Assembly (NCBI RefSeq): GCF_000374865.1
Contig: NZ_KB895463.1
Location: forward strand, 78,820-142,819
Length of the DNA stretch: 64,000 bases
DNA from: Arthrobacter sp. 135MFCol5.1
Lineage (GTDB): Bacteria; Actinomycetota; Actinomycetes; Actinomycetales; Micrococcaceae
Reading direction: 5' to 3'
Part shown: positions 37,501 to 46,000 of the stretch, in pieces
How the letters are laid out: each line of letters begins with the position of its first letter
How positions within the stretch are numbered: the first letter of the stretch is position 1
Translations under genes and position numbers: made by a program
Notes under the pieces: generated by a model
Database searches by the model: none
The model's input: the letters and a program-made list of their open reading frames with translations, nothing else
What the model was told of the DNA's origin: nothing

Positions 37501-37709
37501 ACCCCAACCCGATCGTGGCACCCAACGGGACGGCCACCTCGGCCACCCTGAACTGGGCCGGCCTGGGTGATGGGCAATACCTTTCGCGGCTGAGCCTGGG
37601 CAGCAACGGCATCAAGACCTGGGTAAACGTGCAGGTGGGTTCCGGCTCTGCCCAGGCCCCGGCCGGCGCGCCCCAGATGGCCATTGCGCAGGCAGTACCC
37701 GGAGCATGA
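34578..37709 (+). CDS. Large secreted subtilisin-like (S8) serine protease
   Basis: A preproprotein of 1043 residues: signal peptide (about 1-38), I9-type propeptide (about 50-145), and a catalytic domain. The triad is Asp in VVVGVIDSGYAPD (about 198), His in GSHGTHTATTAAG (about 299) and Ser in SGTSMAAPHIAGFGA (about 625), with Asn in SASAGNSGP (about 406). A PA insert (VVVCDRGVVDRTAKSQEV) lies between Asn and Ser, and fibronectin-like domains follow. The GTG at 34578 has AAAGGG 6 nt upstream, so it is preferred over 34563. It faces an operon encoding SSI-like inhibitors. Confidence 0.93.
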   Translation: MKSTGKSPLRAGGLRKAAALAVGLPLLISSLAVTPATAAPGSQSLENAAATTKDSQFKDGRYIVVLAGPAAAAYEGGAAGLGATKPQQGRKLDAGSPNYKAYDAHLRQQQRDVAGAQGVSPAKQYTAALNGFTAELTAHQAAELSKDKRVLVVAPDVENKPDYTTTDFLKLTGPDGTWAKQFGGEANAGKGVVVGVIDSGYAPDNPFLQGEPLQPLQGTPQVGVPYRTGDGKIAMLKADGTTFEGECQKGQGTGAGFDGSLCNSKVIGARYFADSFLQYVTPGDRAPEEQISPVDVGSHGTHTATTAAGNANVEQVIDGASFGKSSGVAPAAKVSVYKVCWEDTNPDTGGCYSSSSVEAVDAAIKDGVDVLNYSISGNNNSTTDPVALAFLNAAAAGVFVSASAGNSGPTASTVNHASPWLTTVAASTFPSDLVGTVKVSDGSLYRGASIMKSEVADKPVVVAAAAAAPGAANANLCGPGTLDPAKVAGKVVVCDRGVVDRTAKSQEVQDKGGVGMILVNLTSSSEDADNHVIPTVHVNAPKSLELKSKLQANTALTVSLVKGDLTGLPPAPAPQIAGFSSRGPTLASGGDLLKPDISAPGVNVLAGVSTIGNHGDQFGFMSGTSMAAPHIAGFGALVLGKQPKWSPAMVKSAMMTTAYPLVNADGSPNTDPFQGGAGHIDSTRVLDPGLVYDSGIQDWLGFLNGQGVDTGAPQAGSIAARDLNLPSVALGSLVGEVQVKRKLTALVPGMYRPEVNMPGFNVNVEPKALNFAKAGQTREVTLTIRNVSAPVGKFSTGSLTWKGPRTVTSPIAIRPVDAQIAPSFSFSSATGTGSGSMELVSGSDSPIAVGVEGLAPLNQTAITKTPGAYAPTNDAHNALVQVQVPAGSTFARLGIQAQSNDVDWDMVVYAPNGSGGLTATQVATASASEFLDLESPRPGTYYVVANLYATPDNGPATASVQAVSFAGDAGNLTVNPNPIVAPNGTATSATLNWAGLGDGQYLSRLSLGSNGIKTWVNVQVGSGSAQAPAGAPQMAIAQAVPGA

Positions 37710-37731
37710 CCATCACCTGAGCATGGGGGGA

Positions 37732-37765
37732 GGGTCCCGGACGATTTTCGTCCGGGACCCTTTTT
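37732..37765 (+). terminator. Intrinsic terminator of the protease gene
   Basis: GGGTCCCGGACG-ATTTT-CGTCCGGGACCC followed by TTTTT, 23 nt after the protease stop. Perfect 12-bp stem. Confidence 0.92.
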
Positions 37766-37784
37766 CGTGCCCGGCGTCCGGCGG

Positions 37785-38117
37785 TCAGGTGGCGTTACCG
37801 CCCAGCAGGGGAGCCATGGCCTTCCACCGGGCGATCTCGCAGCCGTCCGTCCGGGTGAAGACCGAATGGACCGGGCGCCCATGGAACGTGCCGGAAACGA
37901 CGGCAACCTGGGGTCCCCCGTACTGTTGGGTGCACAGCCTCGGTGGCCCGGGCCGGGGAAAGAAGATGTCTTCCCCGAATTCCTCCACGGCCGCCAGGGC
38001 GGCCTCGGGTGCCGGCAGGGTGGTTTCGGCCGCCAAAGTTCCGTCCTCCGCCACCAGCCGGAAAACGTACTCGGGGGCATCCGGGGCATCGCGGACGCTG
38101 ATGGACAGGTCGATCAC
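37785..38117 (-). CDS. SSI-like protein without a signal peptide
   Basis: A 110-residue protein whose C-terminal half (LCTQQYGGPQ...SGTFHGRPVHSVFTRTDGCEIARW) matches the Streptomyces subtilisin inhibitor core and the lipoprotein encoded at 39024-39554. The reactive-site segment would be CTQQY, with Gln at P1. Unlike secreted SSI it has no signal peptide, and the first disulfide pair is missing (LVAEDG and LAAV replace the Cys-containing strands); the second Cys pair is kept. The GTG start overlaps the glycosylase stop (GTGA). It may be a cytoplasmic relative with another role. Confidence 0.65.
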   Translation of the reverse strand: MIDLSISVRDAPDAPEYVFRLVAEDGTLAAETTLPAPEAALAAVEEFGEDIFFPRPGPPRLCTQQYGGPQVAVVSGTFHGRPVHSVFTRTDGCEIARWKAMAPLLGGNAT

Positions 38118-39046
38118 CTCGGCGCTCCCGCTGCGAGGGCGTCCAGGTCCAGGGCAAGCCTCTCCCGCAAGGCGGCAGCCTCGGCGGCAAAATTGCGCTG
38201 GTGCTCAACGTAGGAAGCCTTACCCTGCGGAGTTTCGATGGGAATGGCGGGATAGCCCCACTCGGCGAGGTCGTACGGGGAAGCCTGCATGTCCATGGCC
38301 CGGATGCGCCAGGAGAGTTCGAAGCAGTCCATGACCAGTTCGCTCGAAAGGGCCGGCAGCAGCTTGTACGCCCACTTGTAGAGGTCCATGTTGGCGTGCA
38401 GGCAGCCCGGCTGCTCCAGGTGGCGCTGCGATTCACGGCTGGGTGAAAACTCGTTGAGCGGAATGGCATCCGGGGTGTAGAACCGGAACGCGTCAAAGTG
38501 GGTGCACCGGATCTTGTTGTCCTCCACCACCTTGTCCGTACCTGCTGATCCCAGCCGCAGGTGCAGGTATTCGTGGCGGAGATCGAACTTGTCCTGCCGG
38601 TAGACCATGGCCCATTCATGCAGGCCGAAGCAGCCGAACTGTGCAGGCCGTGCCGCCGTGCCGCGAAGGATCACCCCCGCGAACGCCACTGCCTCCTTGC
38701 GGTCGGCAAGGAAGGCGGCCCGGTCAAAGGTGACTGCCATGCTCCCCGCAGCCAGCCCCAGCGAGGCAAGCTCGCCGTCGTCGAGCGTCCGGTAGTGCTT
38801 CCAGCCTTGCCGGGCGGCTGCCTGCCTGCCGGTGAGGACGGTCCCGGCCCCCGGGTGCCAGCGCTTCAGCTGGCCCGGCTTCTGGGTGTAATAGGTGAAA
38901 AGGAAATCTTCCACCGGATGCTTCTGCCCGGCCGACCGGCGGGCAAGATAAGGATCGGCGTAGCGGCTTACGCGCTGCAGGTGGGCTTCCTCCCGTGCCT
39001 GGGCGCTGTCCTCCGCCAGCAGGCTAAGAAGCTCCACCGGCGGCAC
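38114..39046 (-). CDS. Putative 3-methyladenine DNA glycosylase-like protein
   Basis: A 310-residue soluble protein. HPVEDFLFTYYTQKPGQLKRWHPGAG, near the N-terminus, is a signature I associate with actinobacterial proteins annotated as 3-methyladenine DNA glycosylase. Other stretches are FGCFGLHEWAMVYRQ, HFDAFRFYTPDAIPLNEF and QPGCLHANMDLYKWAYKL. No helix-hairpin-helix is visible, so enzymatic activity is unproven. The GTG at 39046 is chosen because AAGGA lies 8 nt before it; an ATG at 39055 is possible. It overlaps the lipoprotein gene by 23 nt. Confidence 0.5.
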   Translation of the reverse strand: MPPVELLSLLAEDSAQAREEAHLQRVSRYADPYLARRSAGQKHPVEDFLFTYYTQKPGQLKRWHPGAGTVLTGRQAAARQGWKHYRTLDDGELASLGLAAGSMAVTFDRAAFLADRKEAVAFAGVILRGTAARPAQFGCFGLHEWAMVYRQDKFDLRHEYLHLRLGSAGTDKVVEDNKIRCTHFDAFRFYTPDAIPLNEFSPSRESQRHLEQPGCLHANMDLYKWAYKLLPALSSELVMDCFELSWRIRAMDMQASPYDLAEWGYPAIPIETPQGKASYVEHQRNFAAEAAALRERLALDLDALAAGAPR

Positions 39047-39554
39047 CGAGCACATCCTTGGCAGCGTCCCACGCACTGATTTCACATCCGTTGGTCCGGG
39101 CGAAGGAGGATTCGACGGCGACGCCATCCACGGCCCCGGTCACAGTCGCTTTCTGCGGGCCGCCATACTGCTGGGTGCAGGTCCGGTTGCTTCCCGGCGC
39201 GGCCTGGGCCACGATGGCGGGGTTCGCTTTGAGGGCTGCGCAGGCAGCAGCAGGATCCGGGTGGCGGCTTTCCGCGGCGGGGGTTCCGGAGGAGCAGACC
39301 AAAATGTAGTCGAGCGCGGGTGCGCCCTCGGACGGCATCACGGTAATGGCGAGCTTGGCGTTGCCCTGCCCCGGCCCATTGCCGGGACGTGACGTTGCGG
39401 GCGCGGGGGCCGCGGCCGAAGTTTCAGTATCGGGAGAGGGCCCTGCGGGTGAACTGCCGGACGCGGAGGGCCCGTCGTTGGACGAACCGCCGCAACCGGA
39501 GAGCAGCCCGGCACCCATGGCCAGGACCGCTGCGGCCAATCGTAGGTTACGCAT
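39024..39554 (-). CDS. SSI-like protease inhibitor lipoprotein
   Basis: A 176-residue protein with a lipoprotein signal (LSGC lipobox at about 18-21) and a Ser/Pro/Ala linker (25-65). The SSI fold follows: LDYILVCSSG...HPDPAAACAALKANP, then RTCTQQYGGPQKATVTGAVDGVAVESSFARTNGCEISAW. All four SSI cysteines are present. The reactive-site segment is CTQQY (P1 Gln). Streptomyces SSI inhibits subtilisin-like proteases; here a subtilase gene lies 1.3 kb away, facing this operon. GGGGAGG precedes the ATG. Confidence 0.8.
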   Translation of the reverse strand: MRNLRLAAAVLAMGAGLLSGCGGSSNDGPSASGSSPAGPSPDTETSAAAPAPATSRPGNGPGQGNAKLAITVMPSEGAPALDYILVCSSGTPAAESRHPDPAAACAALKANPAIVAQAAPGSNRTCTQQYGGPQKATVTGAVDGVAVESSFARTNGCEISAWDAAKDVLGAAGGAS

Positions 39555-39644
39555 CAGGCCACCTCCCCTTCGTCATGCCATTCTAGTCGTCGGTTTTGCC
39601 GGAAAACCCCGGGCCGGCGGCCGGGCCGCTTGATGGATGGCCGG

Positions 39645-40109
39645 TCAGCGCGTGCCCTCCGACGTGGCGGCGATGAGTCCCATCATGGAGGCGTGCAGTT
39701 CGGTCACCTGTTCCCGGGTGAGGCCCAGCCGTTCCATCATGGTTCCCGGAACCTGAAGTGCTTGTTCCCGGAGCGCTCTTCCTTCGGGCGTCAGGGCCAC
39801 CGCCAGGGCGCGTTCGTTGCCCTCAGCGCGTGCCCGGGTAATCAACCCTGCCGCCTCGAGCCTGCGCAGGAGTGGAGAGATGGTTGCCGGGTCCTGGGCC
39901 AAAGCCGCACTGATGTTCCTTACAGTACGCGGGCTGGTCTCCCACAGGCACAGCATCACCAGGTACTGCGGGTGTGTGAGGTTGAGTTTTTCCAACACCG
40001 GCTTGTAGGCGCCCACGACGCTTCGGGCAGCCACCGTCAGCGCAAAGCACAGCTGGTGTTCCAGCAAGAGGTCTTCATCCGCGGCATCGACGGGAGATGT
40101 GGGGGTCAT
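39645..40109 (-). CDS. MarR-family transcriptional regulator
   Basis: A 154-residue MarR protein with the winged helix at about 40-115: LTHPQYLVMLCLWETSPRTVRNISAALAQDPATISPLLRRLEAAGLITR, then RALAVALTPEGRAL. LCFALTVAARSVVGAYKPVL forms the dimer helix. Ohr/MarR-like sensing is possible, but no sensor Cys equivalent is obvious beyond CFAL. AAGGA precedes the ATG. It is divergent from a small hypothetical gene, with a likely operator between. Confidence 0.9.
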   Translation of the reverse strand: MTPTSPVDAADEDLLLEHQLCFALTVAARSVVGAYKPVLEKLNLTHPQYLVMLCLWETSPRTVRNISAALAQDPATISPLLRRLEAAGLITRARAEGNERALAVALTPEGRALREQALQVPGTMMERLGLTREQVTELHASMMGLIAATSEGTR

Positions 40110-40124
40110 GGTTTCCTTACATTG

Positions 40125-40148
40125 TTAGTGCACTAATTATTAGTGTAC
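40125..40148. promoter_or_regulatory. MarR-type operator
   Basis: TTAGTGCACTAA (40125-40136) is a perfect palindrome, and a second half-site TTAGTGTAC begins 15 bp later (40140). It sits 16-39 bp before the MarR start and likely represses both divergent genes. Confidence 0.6.
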
Positions 40149-40187
40149 ATTGACGGTAAGCAAGCAGTGAGTGGAAGGAACGCGTTC

Positions 40188-40430
40188 ATGGCCAGGGACA
40201 GGTCCGGGGACAAAGGCAACGCCTCCCAGCGCTTTATGCGCGCCACGGGAAAACTCAGGGCTGTCTTCGGCCCGGCCAACCGCTCTGCGCTGGCCCACGA
40301 TATGACCGAGGAAAACCGCCGGCTGCTGGTCCAGCGCCAGGCGGAAACCCAGCAGTGGGAGACCATTACCAGGCCGGATGGCAGCACCTATGTTGTGCCC
40401 AGGAACCCTGAGGACCGTTCCTTGCGGTAG
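40188..40430 (+). CDS. Small hypothetical protein, paralogue 1
   Basis: An 80-residue charged protein of unknown family: RFMRATGKLRAVFGPANR, then EENRRLLVQRQAETQQWETITRPDGSTYVVPR. GGAAGGAA lies 8 nt before the ATG. The FGPA(N/T)R element and a final D-(S/G)-x-YxV strand also occur in the next small gene, so the two look related. It is divergent from the MarR gene and is a plausible target. Confidence 0.65.
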   Translation: MARDRSGDKGNASQRFMRATGKLRAVFGPANRSALAHDMTEENRRLLVQRQAETQQWETITRPDGSTYVVPRNPEDRSLR

Positions 40431-40548
40431 CCCTTTCGCGCCGCCGTCACCGGCGCCTTTTTCCGGCGCCGGGACTAGAATAAGGGCACTGTTTCCGCTA
40501 GGAGGCAGCAGCACTTTCGCCCGAGGTTCGGGAAGGGGGTGGGAAACA

Positions 40549-40764
40549 GTGGCACATGTCCTCAGCGGTTTCATGGGCCTGACCGAGAGGCTCCGCTTCT
40601 TCTTCGGCCCTGCCACCCGGCTGGATGCCGACACGCCCGTGGTGCACCGACACGACGAATTTGAGCAGGCCTCCGAAGAGGATCTTTCACATTTCGTGGT
40701 GGAAACCGATTCAACGGGCCACCACTACGCAGTGCGCCGGGAAGACCTGGACCGGGAGTCCTGA
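40549..40764 (+). CDS. Small hypothetical protein, paralogue 2
   Basis: A 71-residue protein: GLTERLRFFFGPATRLDADTPVVHRHDEFEQ then LSHFVVETDSTGHHYAVRREDL. It is similar in layout to the gene at 40188 (basic start, FGPATR, acidic middle, terminal strand). The GTG at 40549 follows GGAAGGGGG at good spacing. A strong terminator lies 9 nt after the stop. Function unknown. Confidence 0.6.
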   Translation: MAHVLSGFMGLTERLRFFFGPATRLDADTPVVHRHDEFEQASEEDLSHFVVETDSTGHHYAVRREDLDRES

Positions 40765-40773
40765 TACGAAAAA

Positions 40774-40809
40774 GCCGGGCTGCCGTTACCAAAGTAACGG
40801 CAGCCCGGC
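40774..40809. terminator. Strong bidirectional terminator
   Basis: Perfect 16-bp stem GCCGGGCTGCCGTTAC / GTAACGGCAGCCCGGC with loop CAAA. AAAAA lies on the left and CTTTCT on the right, so it can terminate both the small plus-strand gene and lysC. Confidence 0.9.
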
Positions 40810-40823
40810 CTTTCTGTGCCTGC

Positions 40824-42182
40824 TCAGCGGCCGGTGCCGCCGTAAACTGTCGCTTCGCTTTCGCTGTCCAGGCCGAACGCCTGGTGGATCACGCGCACGG
40901 CCTCGTCCAGCAGGTCAGCGTGGGTTACCACCGAGATGCGGATTTCAGAGGTGGAGATCATGTTGATGTTGATGCCGGCATCGGACAGGGCCTTAAAGAA
41001 CGTGGCCGAAACGCCGGGGTGTGACCGCATGCCGGCGCCGATCAGGGAGAGCTTGCCGATCTGCTCGTTGTATTCAATGGCCTCGAAGCCGATCTGGTCC
41101 TGCGCTGCGTGGAGGGCGGCCAGGGCGTCGGCGCCCTCGACGATCGGCAGGGTGAAGGAGATGTCCGTCTTGCCCGTGCCGTGGGTGGAAACGTTCTGGA
41201 CGATCATGTCGATGTTCGAGTGGGCGTCGGCGATGACCTGGAAGATCGCAGCGGCCTTGCCCGGAATGTCGGGAACGCCGACCACGGTGACCTTCGCTTC
41301 GGAACGGTCGTGCGCAACGCCGGAGATGATTGGCTGCTCCAAGGCAACTCCCTCTTGAGTGGTGATCTTGTCGTCGGCGCCGGGAATGACCCAGGTGCCT
41401 TCATGCTGGCTGAATGAGGAACGGACGTGCAGCGGCACACCGAACCGGCGGGCATATTCCACGCAGCGAAGGTGCAGGATTTTCGCGCCCGAGGCGGCGA
41501 GTTCCAGCATCTCCTCGCTGGATATGGTGTCGATCTTCTGGGCTGAGGGGACAACGCGCGGATCGGCCGTGTAGATGCCGTCGACGTCGGTGTAGATTTC
41601 GCACACATCCGCTTCGAGCGCCGCGGCAAGTGCCACAGCCGTTGTGTCCGAGCCGCCACGGCCCAAGGTGGTGATTTCGTTGGTGGCCCGGCTCATGCCC
41701 TGGAAACCGGCAACGATGGCGATGTTGCCCTTGTCCAGCGCAGTCCGGATGCGGTGCGGGTCGACGTCGATAATCCGGGCTTTGCCGTGAATGCCATCGG
41801 TAATCATGCCGGCCTGGGACCCGGTGAAGGACTGTGCGGACGCGCCGAGCTTGTTGATGGCCATGGCCAGCAGCGCCATGGAAATGCGCTCGCCGGCGGA
41901 CAGGAGCATGTCCATTTCGCGGGCGGGAGCGGAATCTGTCACCTGCGCGGCGAGGTCCAGGAGTTCATCCGTCGTGTCACCCATTGCCGAGACGACAACC
42001 ACCACCTCGTTGCCGGCATCCTGGGCATCGACCACGCGCTTGGCCACGCGCTTGATACCCTCGGCGTCCGCCACGGAGGAGCCGCCGAATTTCTGCACGA
42101 TGAGCTGTTTGGTCACCGCGCCGGCGGCGGGCGCCACCTGCGGCTGGGTTGCGTTGTGCAGTTCGGTAGTGGGCGTACTCAT
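40824..42182 (-). CDS. lysC: Aspartate kinase
   Basis: A 452-residue aspartokinase, the first step of lysine, threonine and methionine synthesis. The N-terminal kinase motif is [13 protein letters not shown] (about 30-42), [21 protein letters not shown] is the active-site segment, and two ACT domains follow from about 280 ([33 protein letters not shown]). Allosteric control by lysine and threonine is normal for this type. AAGG precedes the ATG. It lies downstream of recR; the usual neighbour asd is not next to it. Confidence 0.95.
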   Translation of the reverse strand: MSTPTTELHNATQPQVAPAAGAVTKQLIVQKFGGSSVADAEGIKRVAKRVVDAQDAGNEVVVVVSAMGDTTDELLDLAAQVTDSAPAREMDMLLSAGERISMALLAMAINKLGASAQSFTGSQAGMITDGIHGKARIIDVDPHRIRTALDKGNIAIVAGFQGMSRATNEITTLGRGGSDTTAVALAAALEADVCEIYTDVDGIYTADPRVVPSAQKIDTISSEEMLELAASGAKILHLRCVEYARRFGVPLHVRSSFSQHEGTWVIPGADDKITTQEGVALEQPIISGVAHDRSEAKVTVVGVPDIPGKAAAIFQVIADAHSNIDMIVQNVSTHGTGKTDISFTLPIVEGADALAALHAAQDQIGFEAIEYNEQIGKLSLIGAGMRSHPGVSATFFKALSDAGININMISTSEIRISVVTHADLLDEAVRVIHQAFGLDSESEATVYGGTGR

Positions 42183-42418
42183 GCGCGTACCTTCATCGGA
42201 TCAGTTGGAGTTTTGGAGGCCATGAAGCCTGGCGGCGCGACTTCCTCCGACAGTTTATCGCCGTGCCCGGAGGGACGTTGAATTATGACCACATACCGGC
42301 CCACGACGGGACTGGCGTGCAGGCGGCAGCCCGGCCGGACAACGCCTGGACAGGCTGGCTGTCGTCCGACTGCAGGAAAATCCGGCCGGGCCCGGTATTG
42401 CGGCCGGCGGGCAGCCCC

Positions 42419-43018
42419 TCAGGCCAGGGCGTTTCGACGGCCTTCGAAGGCGCGGCCCAAAGTGACTTCGTCCGCGTATTCGAGATCGCCTCCCACCGGC
42501 AGGCCGGACGCCAGCCGGGTGACCGTGATACCGATCGTCTTAAGCATGCGGGCAAGGTAGGTCGCCGTCGCCTCGCCCTCCAGGTTGGGGTCTGTGGCGA
42601 TGATGACTTCCTGGATGGCGCCGTCGTTCAGCCGCGTGAGCAGTTCGCGGATGCGAAGTTGCTCCGGTCCGACGCCGGCAATGGGATTGATCGCACCGCC
42701 AAGTACGTGGTACCTGCCACGGAAGGACCGGGTACGTTCCACGGCAAGGACGTCCTTGGACTCCTCCACCACGCAGATCACGGCCGGGTCCCTGCGCGGA
42801 TCCCTGCAAATATTGCAGAGTTCCTGTTCGGTGACGTTGCCGCAGACAGTGCAGAACTTAACCTTGTCCTTGACCGTGGTGATGGCCTCGACCAGCCGTT
42901 TCATGTCCTGGGGATCGGCTTCGAGGATGTGGAACGCCAGCCGTTGCGCCGACTTGGGTCCCACCCCTGGAAGGCGTCCGAGCTCGTCAATCAGCTCCTG
43001 GACAGCACCTTCGTACAC
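42419..43018 (-). CDS. recR: Recombination mediator protein RecR
   Basis: A 199-residue RecR: an N-terminal HhH ([22 protein letters not shown]), a zinc finger ([16 protein letters not shown], about 57-72), a Toprim domain ([16 protein letters not shown]), and the Walker-like C-terminus. It acts with RecO/RecF to load RecA. GTG start with GAGGG upstream, 76 nt after dnaX in the same direction. Confidence 0.96.
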   Translation of the reverse strand: MYEGAVQELIDELGRLPGVGPKSAQRLAFHILEADPQDMKRLVEAITTVKDKVKFCTVCGNVTEQELCNICRDPRRDPAVICVVEESKDVLAVERTRSFRGRYHVLGGAINPIAGVGPEQLRIRELLTRLNDGAIQEVIIATDPNLEGEATATYLARMLKTIGITVTRLASGLPVGGDLEYADEVTLGRAFEGRRNALA

Positions 43019-43094
43019 AATTCCCTCTTTAGTTCGATGTGGATGGGGGGCAGGTCACCAGGTGCGGACCAACGGTTTGTGGCGTTGTGGCCGG

Positions 43095-46000
43095 TCAGTA
43101 CCGGGGCGCTAGGGGACTGCCGTCGTTGGACCGTTCCTCGATCAGCTTTCCGCCCAGAATACGCTCCACCGCAGCGCGTCCGAAGACGCCGGACTCCTCG
43201 ATGGTTTCGTCGTCGGCGCTCGGGATGTCCTGGACGTACGCGCTGGGGGCCGTTGCGGCCCTGGCGGGCGCTTTGGCACGGCCGGCCTCGGCTTCCGGGC
43301 TGTTGGACAGCCGCTGGTAGAGGCTTTGCCGCGTTTCAGGCCGTCCTGCGGAGGGCGCTGCCGCCGGAGCCTGTGGCCGCGACGGGGCAGACGTGGCGGG
43401 CCCGGCTGATGCCATGGCAAGTTCAGGTTCCGGAGCAGGCATGGCCTGGGCCGGCTTGTACGTTTCCCGGACGGAGTCCGCACGATTGTTGTCGTTCACC
43501 GCTCCCACACCCCGGTCGGCCTCGGCCGTGGCCCTGGTTGCGGAGGCCGGGATAGCGGGCGGCACCTGTGCGGTGGCCGGTTCGTAATGCGGGGTCGGGG
43601 CAGCGGCCGGGGGCGCCGGTTCGTCCACGGAAGCACTGACAGGCGGCGCGCCCACGTTGCTCTTGTCCCCAACCACCCAGACACCGGGGGCCTGTTCGAC
43701 GGCCCGGGCCCATGGGTCGTGGGCGGCTACCGCAGGAGCGGCCTCTCCGTTACTGGTATTGGCGGAAGGGGCGGTAGCGGGTCCCGCCTTAGGCGCGGCT
43801 TCCGTGCGGTTGCTGCCGCCGGGCCGGTCAGTGCCGGCGGTGGAGGCAGGCGTTGCGGTGGTGCCGGAAGCAGGGGCCGAAGGTTCCCAGTCCATGGGGG
43901 GCTCTTCATCCAGCGGCGGAGCGTCCTCGTCCCGGGGCGGGCCCCAGTCGTCGTCCGAATAGGAGTAGTCTCCGGCGGCGGAGGGGTAGGGGGACTGCGA
44001 CACTGCGGGGCCGGACGCCTTGCCCGGGCCTCCGGTGCCTTCAGATGCCGGCTGGGCAGGCTCCCGGCGCTGGTTGTCCCCAGCGGACGGAGCGGCTGCG
44101 GCGGATGCCGGCGACGACGCAGCCTGCGCTGGCTCGGAGGCAGGTGCAGTCACAGGGGTTACGGCCGGTGCCGGCGATGCGGCAGGTGCAGGTACTGGTG
44201 CAGCAGCCGATGTGGCTGCGGCAGCATTGTCCGCCGTGGCAGCCGATGATGTGGCGGGGGCCGGAGCAAGTCCCCAGGCAACGTCAGCTGACGTGGCCGG
44301 AACCACCGGGCTGGCCGGAACTTTTGGGTTTGGCTCAGAGCTCGCCTGGCTGGCGCCGCCGGCAACCGCGTTGATCTGCAGGTCCATGCCAACCGTCTTG
44401 TGGATGGCCTGGCGCAAATTGTCGGAGTGGTCCGCCCGGCCGAAGGCTCCGGCGAGTCCGGGCGTGGTGAAGGAGAGGGTCAGGACGCTGCCGTCGAAGG
44501 CGCTGACCTGTGCATTCGGTTCCACCAGGGCCCAGGTGCTGCGCTTGATCTTCGAAAGGGTCTGCAGGACATCAGGCCAGGCCCTGCGGAGGACTTCAAC
44601 GTCACCCATTGCCGGGGGAGCTGCCGGGGCGGACCGTGCAGGTTGCTCCTGTGGCGCCGGAGGCGTTGCCTCGGGGGCTGCTGCCGCAGCGGGCGCCTGG
44701 GGTTGGCGGCCGCGGGCCGGCTCCTCCACAGGCCAGTCGCTGGTGCTTACGCGTGGGGGAGTGAGGGGGTTGCGGGCATCCTGAGCGGGCGCGCCATGGC
44801 TGGTCCCGGAAGCGGGACCTGCAGGGGATGCCGGTCCCGCGGAAGGAGCAGGCGCCGCAGGGGTGGCCGATGCGGCCTGGGCGGGAGCGGCCTGTTCGGT
44901 TTCCTGTGGGCGGACGGCGGGCGCCGGCGAAGCATCCGATGGCTGGTCCGCCGCATCCCGGCCGGGGTGGGGAACGGGCCGGGCGGCTTCTTCGGCAGGG
45001 TGTTGGCTGGGTGACGCCGGGCCGGCGGGCACCTGCGGCTGGGCTGGGGTGGCTGGTGCCGGAACGGGTGCCGCTGGTGCCGGGACGGAGGCAGCCGGTG
45101 CGGGCGCTGAAGGCGCCGGCGCGGCTGTTGGCGGGGCCGTTGCGGCAGCGCCGACGTCGTTCCCGGCGTAGTTGAGCCGCCGCTCCACCCGGTCGATCCG
45201 TGCGGCCATGCCGCGTTCGTTCTGCTCGGAGCTGGGCAGGAGGATCCGGGCGCACAGGAGTTCAAGGTGCAGCCGCGGCGACGTGGCTCCTGTCATCTCG
45301 GTCAGGGCCGTGTTGGTAACGTCCGCAGCCCGCGACAGCTCTGCGGCGCCAAGGTTGTGCGCCTGGTTCTGAAGCCGTGCGATCTGGTCCGCCGGCATGC
45401 CCCGCAGGATGGCGTGCGCGCTTTCCGGCATGGCCTGGACGATGATGAGGTCGCGGAAGCGTTCCAGCAGGTCTTCCACGAACCGCCGGGGATCATGGCC
45501 CGTTTGGATGACCCGGTCTACGGCCCGGAAGACCGTTGCAGCGTCAGATGCGGCCACGGCCTCCACGACGTCGTCCAGCAGTGAGGCGTGGGTGTAGCCG
45601 AGGAGTGCGACGGCGAGCTCGTAGTCCAGCCCGTTGGGTCCGGCGCCTGCCATGAGCTGGTCCAGGACGGACAGGGAGTCGCGGACGGATCCGCCGCCGG
45701 CCCGGATGACCAGGGACAGCACGCCGGGAGCCACCGGAACATTCTCCTGGCGGCACAGCAGCTCAAGGTAAGCCATCAGCGGCTCGGGCGGTACCAGCCG
45801 GAACGGGTAGTGGTGGGTCCGGGAGCGGATGGTGCCGATGACCTTGTCCGGCTCCGTGGTGGCAAAGATGAACTTGATGTGTTCCGGCGGCTCTTCGACG
45901 ATCTTCAGGAGGGCGTTGAACCCGGCCGAGGTGACCATGTGGGCTTCGTCGATGATGAAGATCTTGTAGCGGTCCCGGACCGGGGCGTAGGTGGCGCGCT

